From: Oscillospiraceae bacterium
Lineage (GTDB): Bacteria; Bacillota; Clostridia; Oscillospirales; Oscillospiraceae
Direction: 5' to 3'
Assembly (NCBI GenBank): GCA_017436955.1
Contig: JAFSCD010000009.1
Coordinates: forward strand, 1 to 59,626
DNA length: 59,626 nucleotides
In this document: positions 8,231-15,150 of the stretch, piece after piece
How the letters are laid out: each line of letters begins with the position of its first letter
Numbering within the stretch: the stretch's first letter is position 1
Made by a program: the position numbers and the translations under genes
Notes under the pieces: model-generated
What the model was told of the DNA's origin: nothing
Databases searched by the model: none
What the model saw: only the letters and a program-made list of their open reading frames with translations

Positions 8231-8785
8231 ATGCGAAAGAGTATCCCTATCCTTTTATGCGTTGTTTTGATATTCTCCCTGTGCGGTTGCGAGGGGTTGA
8301 CGTTCGAACATAAGACCTTCACGCAGGCGGATGACTATTCCGGGATCTTTGAATTGACCGAGCTGCGGTATTCCGAGGTGGCGATGGAGCTGTTTCCGGA
8401 AACCGTTTCGGAGCTGACGGTTTGTGAATTCTATTGCGAGTGGGAGCGGGGCATCGTCGGCAGTGCAAAGGTGGAGCTTCTTCTGTCGGTTCAGTATGAA
8501 GCTGCGGCTTTTACCGCCGAAACAGATCGGCTGAAGGCCCTTGCCGATGGTAAAATCGTCTATGATACGCAGCATTTTCAATATCCTGCCTACGTTTCCG
8601 TTTTGGGGAACATGAATACCAATTACTATGCGCTGGTGGATGAAGAAAACCAGACGGTGCATTACCTGCTTCTGCAGCTGGTCAATGCGGAGAATGTTGA
8701 TTTTGACCAGGCTTATTTGCCGGCTGGCTACGGGGAATTTGGCGCGAATCAGGAATTGGACTTCAATGTGTACTACGATGCATAA
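8231..8785 (+). CDS. Putative lipoprotein of unknown function
   Basis: A 184-residue lipoprotein. The start MRKSIPILLCVVLIFSLCGC carries a lipobox (LCGC), so it should be exported and lipid-anchored. I chose this ATG, 30 bp inside the longest reading frame, because AAGGAGG sits just upstream and the signal peptide begins here. The mature part is acidic with no domain I can name. The phrase NYYALVDEENQTVHYLLLQ suggests a beta-rich fold. It precedes a PrsW-like protease gene by 78 bp. Confidence 0.78.
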   Translation: MRKSIPILLCVVLIFSLCGCEGLTFEHKTFTQADDYSGIFELTELRYSEVAMELFPETVSELTVCEFYCEWERGIVGSAKVELLLSVQYEAAAFTAETDRLKALADGKIVYDTQHFQYPAYVSVLGNMNTNYYALVDEENQTVHYLLLQLVNAENVDFDQAYLPAGYGEFGANQELDFNVYYDA

Positions 8786-8793
8786 GTTGCCCC

Positions 8794-8822
8794 TTGTCTG
8801 CCGGAAAGAATTATGATAAAAT
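8794..8822 (+). promoter_or_regulatory. Possible promoter of the PrsW-like gene
   Basis: TTGTCT - 17 bp - TAAAAT, in the spacer between the lipoprotein and the protease, 41 bp before the ATG. A moderate match. Confidence 0.45.
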
Positions 8823-8863
8823 AGCCACAAGTTACCAAATTTCGACATAGAAGGGGACAGAAA

Positions 8864-9754
8864 ATGGAGTGGAATGAAATTTTGCTGGTGTGCGCGGCGC
8901 TGCTGCCTGCAATCGCACTGTGCATCTATGTGTACAAGAAAGACCGGGTGGAGAAAGAGCCCATCGGGCTGCTGATGGGTCTGCTGGTGCTTGGTGCGTT
9001 GAGCTGCTATCCTGCCGGTGAGCTGGAAAGTGTGGCGTTTGACTGGATCCGGGAGATTTTCAAACCGTTTGGACAGGAGTCCGAGGGCGTTCTCTATTTG
9101 AGCGACACGACCTACAAAATCTACAACGCCGTCAAATATGTTTTCGGCGTGGCGCTGATCGAGGAGGGAATCAAGTTCCTGATCCTCTTTACGGTCACCA
9201 AGGACAACAAGAACTTCAACAGCCTTTTTGACGGCTTGATCTACGCGATTTTCGTTTCCCTGGGCTTTGCGGCGCTGGAAAATGTGTTTTACGTGCTGCG
9301 CTACGGCTGGCAAACTGCCATCGCCCGGGCGATCTATTCCGTTCCGGGACATATGTTCTTCTCGGTGCTGATGGGCTACGGCTACAGCATGTGGCATATG
9401 TACAAGCTGGCGGCAAGGCAGGAGAAGGAGCTGAAAAAGCTGGCTTTGATTCCCCATAATGTGAAGGAATACTCCGGTACAGCCAGTATTGTTTGGGCGC
9501 TGGTGCTGCCCATCGCTGCCCACGGTCTTTACGACTACTGCTGCACCATCGAATCGGTGGTTGGCGACGTGGTGCTGTATCTGCTGATGCTGTTCATTTA
9601 TTTCCATTGTTTCAGCCGTATCCACAAAATGTCCAGAAACGATATGAAGGATTCCACCTTCGTCGGCGCGCTGATCGTGAAGAAATATCCGTATCTGCTG
9701 GACCTTTTCACAAAAAAGCAGGATGTTGAGCAGCCTGCCGCAACAGAGGAATAA
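8864..9754 (+). CDS. PrsW-family intramembrane metalloprotease
   Basis: A 296-residue polytopic membrane protein. It carries the hallmarks of the PrsW family: paired glutamates in LIEEGIKFLIL (Glu100-Glu101), FDGLIYAIFVSLGFAALENV in the next helix, His163 in PGHMFFSVLMGYG, and His220 and Asp224 in AHGLYDY. In Bacillus subtilis PrsW makes the site-1 cut in an anti-sigma factor; other members have other substrates. No sigma/anti-sigma pair lies next to it here, so the substrate is unknown. The upstream lipoprotein is a possible partner (inference). Confidence 0.85.
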   Translation: MEWNEILLVCAALLPAIALCIYVYKKDRVEKEPIGLLMGLLVLGALSCYPAGELESVAFDWIREIFKPFGQESEGVLYLSDTTYKIYNAVKYVFGVALIEEGIKFLILFTVTKDNKNFNSLFDGLIYAIFVSLGFAALENVFYVLRYGWQTAIARAIYSVPGHMFFSVLMGYGYSMWHMYKLAARQEKELKKLALIPHNVKEYSGTASIVWALVLPIAAHGLYDYCCTIESVVGDVVLYLLMLFIYFHCFSRIHKMSRNDMKDSTFVGALIVKKYPYLLDLFTKKQDVEQPAATEE

Positions 9755-9758
9755 TCGC

Positions 9759-9934
9759 AAACGCCCCATCCTTTTTAGGTGCAAAGCAGTTTTGAAATGG
9801 TAACTTTTTGATTAACAAATAACAAAATTCCCGGAATGCTGACGCATTTCGGGAATTTTTTGCGCAGTTAAGCGGAAAAGGGACCGTTCAAAACCATTTT
9901 CTCACTATGGTGCGCTGCCCTTGGATGGGCGTTT
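9759..9934 (+). repeat. Dispersed repeat, short copy, with terminator hairpin
   Basis: The core 9764-9924 matches 14975-15136 with about six substitutions and one indel. This copy is bounded by AAACGCCCCATCC and GGATGGGCGTTT, an inverted pair of about 12 bp. Inside, 9824-9861 is a terminator-like hairpin (AAAATTCCCGGAATGC with GCATTTCGGGAATTTT, then T's). It lies between the PrsW-like gene and the convergent XRE gene and probably ends transcription of the former. Compared with the other copy it lacks the left third. Confidence 0.85.
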
Positions 9935-9938
9935 TTGT

Positions 9939-10175
9939 TTATTCTACGTCAAATATGTGTTCAAATTCGGTGTTCAGGATCTGCTTGATGAGGATCACCT
10001 CATCGGGATAAAGATGCCGCTGTCCGACCTCGATTTTGGCAACGGCGCTGCGAGTAATGTCACAGCCGGCAAGCTGCAGTTTGGCGGCAAGCTGGTCTTG
10101 TGTCATCCCTGCCTTTTCGCGCAAATCACGGATATTTCTGCCCACACGCTTTTCAATTTCAACGTTCAATGTCAA
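9939..10175 (-). CDS. XRE-family transcriptional regulator
   Basis: A 78-residue protein that is little more than one helix-turn-helix of the Cro/CI type: RNIRDLREKAGMTQDQLAAK, then ITRSAVAKIEVGQRH. The start is TTG, supported by AGAGGTG just upstream; no ATG fits. It is divergent from two zinc-ribbon membrane protein genes. Near-palindromic sites with TTGCACCTAT occur both just upstream of its own start and over the facing promoter, so it probably represses itself and the neighbours (inference). Confidence 0.88.
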   Translation of the reverse strand: MTLNVEIEKRVGRNIRDLREKAGMTQDQLAAKLQLAGCDITRSAVAKIEVGQRHLYPDEVILIKQILNTEFEHIFDVE

Positions 10176-10182
10176 TCACCTC

Positions 10183-10203
10183 TTGCACCTATTTAAGAAC
10201 AAA
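10183..10203. promoter_or_regulatory. Candidate operator O2 (XRE side)
   Basis: TTGCACCTATTTAAG followed by AACAAA. It matches the reverse complement of the site at 10240-10261 in about 18 of 22 positions. It lies 8 bp upstream of the XRE start codon. Confidence 0.55.
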
Positions 10204-10207
10204 AGTC

Positions 10208-10236
10208 TTGACATTATTATAAGGTGGTGTTATGAT
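10208..10236 (+). promoter_or_regulatory. Promoter of the zinc-ribbon membrane protein pair
   Basis: TTGACA - 17 bp - TATGAT, a near-consensus sigma-A promoter. The palindrome at 10240-10261 covers the expected start of transcription, so binding there should block this promoter. Confidence 0.85.
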
Positions 10237-10239
10237 TTC

Positions 10240-10261
10240 TTTGCACTTATATAGGTGCAAA
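10240..10261. promoter_or_regulatory. Candidate operator O1 (palindrome)
   Basis: A 22-bp near-perfect palindrome with half-sites TTTGCAC and GTGCAAA around a TATATA centre. It begins 4 bp after the -10 box of the promoter of 10285-11197. Its position and its second copy near the XRE gene suggest it is the XRE binding site. Confidence 0.7.
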
Positions 10262-10284
10262 GAAACAAAGAAAGAGGTATGGTT

Positions 10285-10713
10285 ATGAAGTATTGTAGCA
10301 AATGCGGTAAGGAATTACTGGACGATGCAGTTGTTTGTCCGGGTTGTGGCTGCGCAATTAAGCAGCAGAGTGTCAAAAAGGACGTTTCCTATGATGACTG
10401 TGTGAAAAATGCGGCAACCACCAATATCGTTGCAGCTGTCATTCTGGCGGTTGGTGTTCTGTGCGGATTGTTTGTCAGCGTTTTGATTGGCTGTATTCTG
10501 TGCCTGGTCGCAGAGCTCGTTGTGCTTGCACCGAATTCGAAGGTGCAGAAAGCACTGAAGGCAAATGTCAAAACAACGGACAAGAAGGAATATAAGATGA
10601 TTGCAAAGCAGGTGACAAAGGATCTGAAGTCCAATTATTCTGCGTACAAGTGGTCTTTCATTTTGGCGTATATTGCTTTGGCTGGCGTGATCGTCTTTGC
10701 CGTTATGATCTAA
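10285..10713 (+). CDS. Zinc-ribbon membrane protein (copy 1)
   Basis: A 142-residue protein: an N-terminal zinc ribbon (MKYCSKCGKELLDDAVVCPG, with CxxC pairs at about residues 4-7 and 18-21), a linker, two adjacent hydrophobic segments at about 45-85, a lysine-rich stretch, and one more hydrophobic helix at the C-terminus. I chose the ATG that follows GAAAGAGGT at good spacing and matches the start of the paralog downstream. The function is unknown; such zinc-ribbon/TM proteins are common in Clostridia. It is 19 bp upstream of copy 2 and shares its promoter. Confidence 0.82.
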   Translation: MKYCSKCGKELLDDAVVCPGCGCAIKQQSVKKDVSYDDCVKNAATTNIVAAVILAVGVLCGLFVSVLIGCILCLVAELVVLAPNSKVQKALKANVKTTDKKEYKMIAKQVTKDLKSNYSAYKWSFILAYIALAGVIVFAVMI

Positions 10714-10732
10714 TAGGAGCTGGCAGCAAATT

Positions 10733-11197
10733 ATGAAATACTGTACACATTGCGGAAAAGAACTGCTGGACGAGGCAGTTGTATGTCCGGGCTGCGGCTG
10801 CGCAGCAGATGCGCAGGCAAATAGAGCGTATGGCGCTGCGGATTGCAGCAGCCTGATCAACACCCTGGCGCAAAGAGTGAATGTTAACGGCATTATTTGG
10901 CTTGTGATCGGCATTTTGCAGGTCATTGGCGGGTTGGCGATCAACTGGTTTTTGCTTATCGTCGGTGCGCTGAACATCATTTCTTCCGTTCAGGATATGA
11001 ATTACAGCAAGGCACTGCCCAATAACCCTACCGGTATCGTCGCAAAATTTGAGCCGCTGACAGGCCCCATTATCACGTTGATCTACAATCTGATCTTCGG
11101 CGGTGTGATCGGTGTTGTAGGCTCTATTTACTATTTTGTCGCCATTCGCAATTACGTTATGGAGAACAAGCAGGCATTTGCCAGCCTGGATACATAA
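10733..11197 (+). CDS. Zinc-ribbon membrane protein (copy 2)
   Basis: A 154-residue paralog of the preceding protein. The first 23 residues are nearly identical (MKYCTHCGKELLDEAVVCPG, then CGC), but the membrane part differs: hydrophobic segments near residues 55-90 and 105-135. So the cytosolic zinc ribbon is conserved and the membrane region has diverged. TAGGAG precedes the ATG. The gene ends at a terminator 8 bp downstream. Probably co-transcribed with copy 1 from the promoter at 10208. Confidence 0.82.
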   Translation: MKYCTHCGKELLDEAVVCPGCGCAADAQANRAYGAADCSSLINTLAQRVNVNGIIWLVIGILQVIGGLAINWFLLIVGALNIISSVQDMNYSKALPNNPTGIVAKFEPLTGPIITLIYNLIFGGVIGVVGSIYYFVAIRNYVMENKQAFASLDT

Positions 11198-11205
11198 ATA
11201 ACAAG

Positions 11206-11236
11206 CCAGCCATTCCAAACGGAATGGCTGGTTTTA
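11206..11236 (+). terminator. Terminator of the zinc-ribbon gene pair
   Basis: CCAGCCATTCC pairs with GGAATGGCTGG, loop AAAC, followed by TTTTATTT. Confidence 0.9.
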
Positions 11237-11245
11237 TTTGATAAA

Positions 11246-11274
11246 TTGACTTTCTTTTCCAATCGTGGTATCAT
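11246..11274 (+). promoter_or_regulatory. Promoter of the SGNH hydrolase gene
   Basis: TTGACT - 17 bp - TATCAT, ending 18 bp before the start codon. Confidence 0.7.
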
Positions 11275-11292
11275 AAACCAGAGGTGATTATT

Positions 11293-12351
11293 ATGCGCAA
11301 TATTGCAGATGTTGACGTTAATTTTAAGACAGCTACCACCATCGACAAGGATGACATAGTATTCTATGACATCGAGAATGAGCCCTTTAAGGTCTACGGC
11401 GTGTTCCACGAAAACGGCCGTTACCGCAGAATGCCCGAGGCTACTGCCAAGGGTGTCAGCGATGCGCTGGATTTTCTCCATTCCCAGACCTCCGGCGGTC
11501 GTGTCTGCTTCAAGACAGACAGCCCCTACATCGCCATCCACGCGGAAATGCCCTACATCGGCAAGATGCCCCATTTTGCCCTGACCGGCGCCGCAGGCTT
11601 TGATATGTATATGCGCAAGGACGGCACCTATACCTATCTCAAGACCTTCGTGCCGCCTTACGAGCTGAATGACGGCTATGAGTCCATCCAGGATCTGCGT
11701 ACAGCCGAGATGCGTGAGATCACCATCAATTTCCCGCTGTACAGCGATGTGGGCAAGCTATACATTGGCTTAAGCGACAAGGCGCAGCTGCTGCCTGCGG
11801 ATGACTATGCCTACGAAAAGCCCATCGTGTTCTACGGCAACTCCGTGACCCAGGGAGGCTGCGCTTCCCGTCCCGGCAATTCCTATGTCAACCGCATTTC
11901 CCGCAGATTCCACACCGATGTGGTAAATCTGGGCTTCTCCGGCAGCGGCAGAGGTGAGCAGGCGATTGCCGACTACATTGCCGATCTGGATATGCGCATT
12001 TTCGTATGCGATTACGATCACAACGCGCCGGATATCGACCACCTGCGTGCCACCCACGAAAATCTTTTCAAGACCGTGCGTGCGGCGCAGCCTGACCTGC
12101 CCATTATTTTGATCACCTCTATGTCCCAGCACTACTGCACCGACGATAAGAAGGGCAGACGGGATGTGATTTATCAGACCTACCGGAATGCGATCGCTGC
12201 CGGTGACAAGAACGTGTATTTCATCGACGGCTACGACGTGATGGACGAATTCTGCTACGATGATACTGTAGACGGCGCCCACGCCAGCGACTGGGGCTTC
12301 TACAATATGGCAAAGTATATTGGCGATGTAATTGAAAAGATTTTGAAGTAA
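11293..12351 (+). CDS. SGNH/GDSL-family hydrolase
   Basis: A 352-residue cytosolic protein in two parts. Residues 1-170 form a beta-rich N-terminal domain. From about residue 175 a GDSL/SGNH esterase domain begins: block I IVFYGNSVTQGG with the nucleophile Ser, block II Gly in NLGFSGSGRGEQ, the block III position CDYDHNAP (Asn replaced by His or supplied nearby), and block V DGAHASDWGF with the catalytic Asp and His. Such proteins often deacetylate sugars; the substrate is unknown. The ATG follows GAGGTG; a GTG 9 bp earlier lies inside that site and is less likely. Confidence 0.85.
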   Translation: MRNIADVDVNFKTATTIDKDDIVFYDIENEPFKVYGVFHENGRYRRMPEATAKGVSDALDFLHSQTSGGRVCFKTDSPYIAIHAEMPYIGKMPHFALTGAAGFDMYMRKDGTYTYLKTFVPPYELNDGYESIQDLRTAEMREITINFPLYSDVGKLYIGLSDKAQLLPADDYAYEKPIVFYGNSVTQGGCASRPGNSYVNRISRRFHTDVVNLGFSGSGRGEQAIADYIADLDMRIFVCDYDHNAPDIDHLRATHENLFKTVRAAQPDLPIILITSMSQHYCTDDKKGRRDVIYQTYRNAIAAGDKNVYFIDGYDVMDEFCYDDTVDGAHASDWGFYNMAKYIGDVIEKILK

Positions 12352-12356
12352 ACGAG

Positions 12357-12388
12357 AAAACCGGCGTCGATTGACGCCGGTTTTTTAT
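12357..12388. terminator. Bidirectional terminator
   Basis: AAAACCGGCGTC pairs with GACGCCGGTTTT around GATT, followed by T's on the plus strand. It separates the convergent SGNH hydrolase and pseudouridine synthase genes and can serve both. Confidence 0.9.
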
Positions 12389-12969
12389 GCCCAGTCGGGC
12401 GTGGCTTCGAATGTAAGCGGTTTTCCCTTGAAAGGGAAGGAGAGCTTGCAGGAGAACAAATAGGGGGCTGTGAAGCCGTCACGGGCGCCGTACTTGTGGT
12501 CGCCCAGCAAGGGAAAGCTCCGGCTGGCGAATTGCACCCGGATCTGATGGGAGCGCCCGGTGTGCAGGCGGATGCGCACAAGGGAATCTTCGCCTTGATG
12601 CAGGGTTTTGTACTCTAAAACGGCTTTTTTGACGCCCTTTCGCTCTCTTTTAACGACAAAGACCTTATTCTTGCTGCTGTCTTTCCACAGAAGGTCCTCC
12701 AGAAGCCCGGATTCCGGCGGTGTGCCGTGTACCATGGCGAGATACTCCTTCACCATTTCGCCGCTCTGGATGGCACGGGAGAGCTCTGCGGCGGCAGCCT
12801 TATTCCGGGCGTAGACCATCACGCCACCCACATTTTTATCCAAACGGTGAACGGTATACAATTCGCCGCCCAGGGCGTCTTTCAATGCGGCAGGAACATC
12901 CTTTTCGGCATCCAGCCCCACCGGCTTGACGCAAACCGCCAGATCGGCGTCCGAATACAGTATTTCCAT
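12385..12969 (-). CDS. RluA-family pseudouridine synthase
   Basis: A 194-residue RNA pseudouridine synthase. Motif II is VHRLDKNVGG with the catalytic Asp44, and the HTGRSHQIRVQFAS motif follows near residue 140. There is no S4 domain, so it belongs with short RluA-type enzymes (RluA/TruC-like); the exact rRNA or tRNA site cannot be told from sequence alone. The start chosen (MEILYSD) follows GAAGGAGGTG; the reading frame extends 11 codons further upstream without support. Confidence 0.88.
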   Translation of the reverse strand: MEILYSDADLAVCVKPVGLDAEKDVPAALKDALGGELYTVHRLDKNVGGVMVYARNKAAAAELSRAIQSGEMVKEYLAMVHGTPPESGLLEDLLWKDSSKNKVFVVKRERKGVKKAVLEYKTLHQGEDSLVRIRLHTGRSHQIRVQFASRSFPLLGDHKYGARDGFTAPYLFSCKLSFPFKGKPLTFEATPDWA

Positions 12970-13027
12970 AGCGCACCTCCTTCTGCCGCCATTATACCAC
13001 ACGGCGCAAGAATTTCAATCGTTGCGC

Positions 13028-13055
13028 TTGCAACTTGGTGCAAAATGTGTATAAT
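13028..13055 (+). promoter_or_regulatory. Promoter of the ABC exporter gene
   Basis: TTGCAA - 16 bp - TATAAT with a TGTG extension before the -10 box, 25 bp before the ATG. Confidence 0.75.
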
Positions 13056-13080
13056 ATAAGCAAAGACAGGAGGAACGCGT

Positions 13081-14835
13081 ATGAAGACCAAGGATTTTGA
13101 CAAAAAAAGTCCGCTTTTGATCTTTCTTGGGTATTTCAAGAACCACAAGAAGCTCTTTGCGGTGGATATTTTGTGCGCCTGCGGCATCGCCGGTATCGAC
13201 CTGGCGTTTCCGCTGATCACACGCAGCGCCCTTTACGATATGCTGCCCAACCAGATGTACAAGACTTTCTTTGTCATTATGGTGACGGTGCTGCTGTGCT
13301 ATGTGCTGCGCAGTGTGCTGAATTTCGTTGTGGCGTATTTTGGACATATCTTCGGCGTCCGGGTGGAGGCGGATATCCGCAAGGATCTGTTTGCCCACAT
13401 GCAGGAGATGAGCTTCGATTTTTATGATCAGAACCGCACCGGTCAGCTGATGAGCCGGCTGACCTCCGATCTTTTTGAGCTGACAGAGCTTGCCCACCAC
13501 GGTCCGGAGGATCTGCTGACCTCGGTGCTGACCATTATCGGCGCGCTGATCGTTATGGTGAGTGTTCGCTGGGAGCTGGCGTTGATCGTGGGTCTTACGA
13601 TCCCCGTTTTCCTGACGGTGGTGATGATGATGCGCCGCAGTATGGGCAAGGCATCCCGCATCGCCAAGGAAAAGACCGGCTATATCAATCAGGAGATCGA
13701 ATCCAGCCTAAGCGGCTTCCGCACTGCCAAGGCATTTGCCAACGAGCCGGTGGAAAATGCCCGGTTCAATGCCGCAAACGATCAGTTCAAAACGGCGAAA
13801 AAGGGCTTCTATAAGGCTATGGGTCGCTTCCACAGCTCCATTGAATTCTTCCTTTGCAGCCTGAACGTGATCGTGATCGGCGTGGGCGGCTTCTTCGTGA
13901 TGAAGGGGGATATGGACTACCGTGACCTTTTGACCTTTACACTGTACATTTCCTCCTTCGTAGGACCGATGCGCAAGCTCTCCGGCTTTTCCGAGATGTT
14001 TGCCAACGGCTTCGCAGGCTTAAACCGCTTCGTTACCATTATGCGTACCAAGCCCACACTGCAGGATCCGGAAAATGCGCCTGATCTTGAAAATGTCAAG
14101 GGCGAGATCAAGGTGGAGAACGTGTCCTTCGCCTATGACGGTGAGCTGGATGTGCTGCGGGACGTGAGCCTGCATATTCAGCCCGGTGAGACGGTGGCGA
14201 TCGTTGGACCCTCCGGTGGCGGCAAGACTACGCTGTGCCAGCTGATCCCCCGGTTTTACGATGTGTCCAGCGGCAGCATCTCCATTGACGGAATGGACGT
14301 GCGGTCGGTGACCCAGCGGTCCATCCACAAGAATATCGGCATTGTGCAGCAGGATGTGTTCCTCTTTGCCGATACGATCTTTGAGAATATCCGCTACGGT
14401 AAGCCCGATGCCACGATGGAGGAGGTCATCGAGGCTGCCAAGAAGGGCGAGATCTACGATGATATTATGGCGATGCCCAACGGCTTTGATACCTATGTGG
14501 GCGAGCGCGGCACCCTGCTGTCCGGCGGACAGAAGCAGCGCGTTGCTATCGCCCGGGTGTTCCTGAAAAATCCGCCCATTTTGATTTTGGACGAGGCCAC
14601 CTCGGCACTGGATTCTATGACGGAAGCCAAGATCCAGAAGGCGTTTGATGCCCTGGCTGTGGGCAGAACCACCCTTATTATTGCCCACCGGCTGTCCACC
14701 ATCCGCAACGCCGGCAGGATCATTTCCATCGCCGACGGCATTATCACCGAATCCGGCACCCACGAGGAGCTGGTTAGCGCCGGCGGCGTTTACGCCGACC
14801 TGTACAACACCCAGAACGCACAGAACTGGAGATAA
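13081..14835 (+). CDS. ABC exporter half-transporter (membrane domain fused to ATPase)
   Basis: A 584-residue protein with six membrane helices in residues 1-310 and an ATPase domain after about 340. The ATPase has Walker A GPSGGGKTT near 376, the Q-loop IVQQDVFLF, signature LSGGQKQR near 480, Walker B ILILDEATSALD and the H-loop IIAHRLST. This is the type IV exporter fold of MsbA/LmrA/MdlB. It should work as a homodimer, exporting lipids, drugs or peptides; the substrate is unknown. It is monocistronic, with AGGAGG before the ATG and a repeat element right after the stop. Confidence 0.92.
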   Translation: MKTKDFDKKSPLLIFLGYFKNHKKLFAVDILCACGIAGIDLAFPLITRSALYDMLPNQMYKTFFVIMVTVLLCYVLRSVLNFVVAYFGHIFGVRVEADIRKDLFAHMQEMSFDFYDQNRTGQLMSRLTSDLFELTELAHHGPEDLLTSVLTIIGALIVMVSVRWELALIVGLTIPVFLTVVMMMRRSMGKASRIAKEKTGYINQEIESSLSGFRTAKAFANEPVENARFNAANDQFKTAKKGFYKAMGRFHSSIEFFLCSLNVIVIGVGGFFVMKGDMDYRDLLTFTLYISSFVGPMRKLSGFSEMFANGFAGLNRFVTIMRTKPTLQDPENAPDLENVKGEIKVENVSFAYDGELDVLRDVSLHIQPGETVAIVGPSGGGKTTLCQLIPRFYDVSSGSISIDGMDVRSVTQRSIHKNIGIVQQDVFLFADTIFENIRYGKPDATMEEVIEAAKKGEIYDDIMAMPNGFDTYVGERGTLLSGGQKQRVAIARVFLKNPPILILDEATSALDSMTEAKIQKAFDALAVGRTTLIIAHRLSTIRNAGRIISIADGIITESGTHEELVSAGGVYADLYNTQNAQNWR

Positions 14836-14841
14836 AATGAA

Positions 14842-15145
14842 AACCGCCTGCCGATTGGGCAGCGCACCATAGTGATAAATTGCCTGAAAAGGCGTGGATT
14901 CCCCTGATATTGCGCCAAAAAATCTTGAAATCCACAAAGGATTTCTGCGATCTTTTGTCTTATCTCAAGAAAATCCCCATCCTTTTCAGGTGCAAAGCAG
15001 TTTTGAAGTGGTAACTTTTTTGCTTAACAAATAACAAAATTCCCGGAATGCTGACGCATTTCGGGAATTTTTTGTGCAGTTAAGCGGAAAAGGGATCGTT
15101 CAAAACCATTTTCTCACTATGGCGCGCTGCCCTTGGCAGGCGGTT
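14842..15145. mobile_element. MITE-like element with terminal inverted repeats (long copy)
   Basis: The left end (14842-14879) and right end (15110-15145) are imperfect inverted repeats: AACCGCCTGCC, a short divergent spacer, then GGGCAGCGC-A/G-CCATAGTGA. The element contains no coding region. Its right two-thirds (14975-15136) match the repeat at 9764-9924 at about 96 percent. It contains a terminator hairpin (15036-15073) and fills the space between the ABC exporter and argS. This is the whole of the 315-bp gap between those two genes. Confidence 0.72.
15036..15073. terminator. Terminator hairpin inside the MITE-like element
   Basis: AAAATTCCCGGAATGC with GCATTTCGGGAATTTT around TGAC, one G-T pair, T's on the plus side and A's on the minus side. 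It can terminate the ABC exporter transcript and possibly that of argS. Confidence 0.8.
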
Positions 15146-15150
15146 CATTT

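Noticed and set aside
11284-11292. GTG start for the SGNH hydrolase
   Set aside because: The GTG is part of the GAGGTG ribosome binding site of the ATG at 11293.
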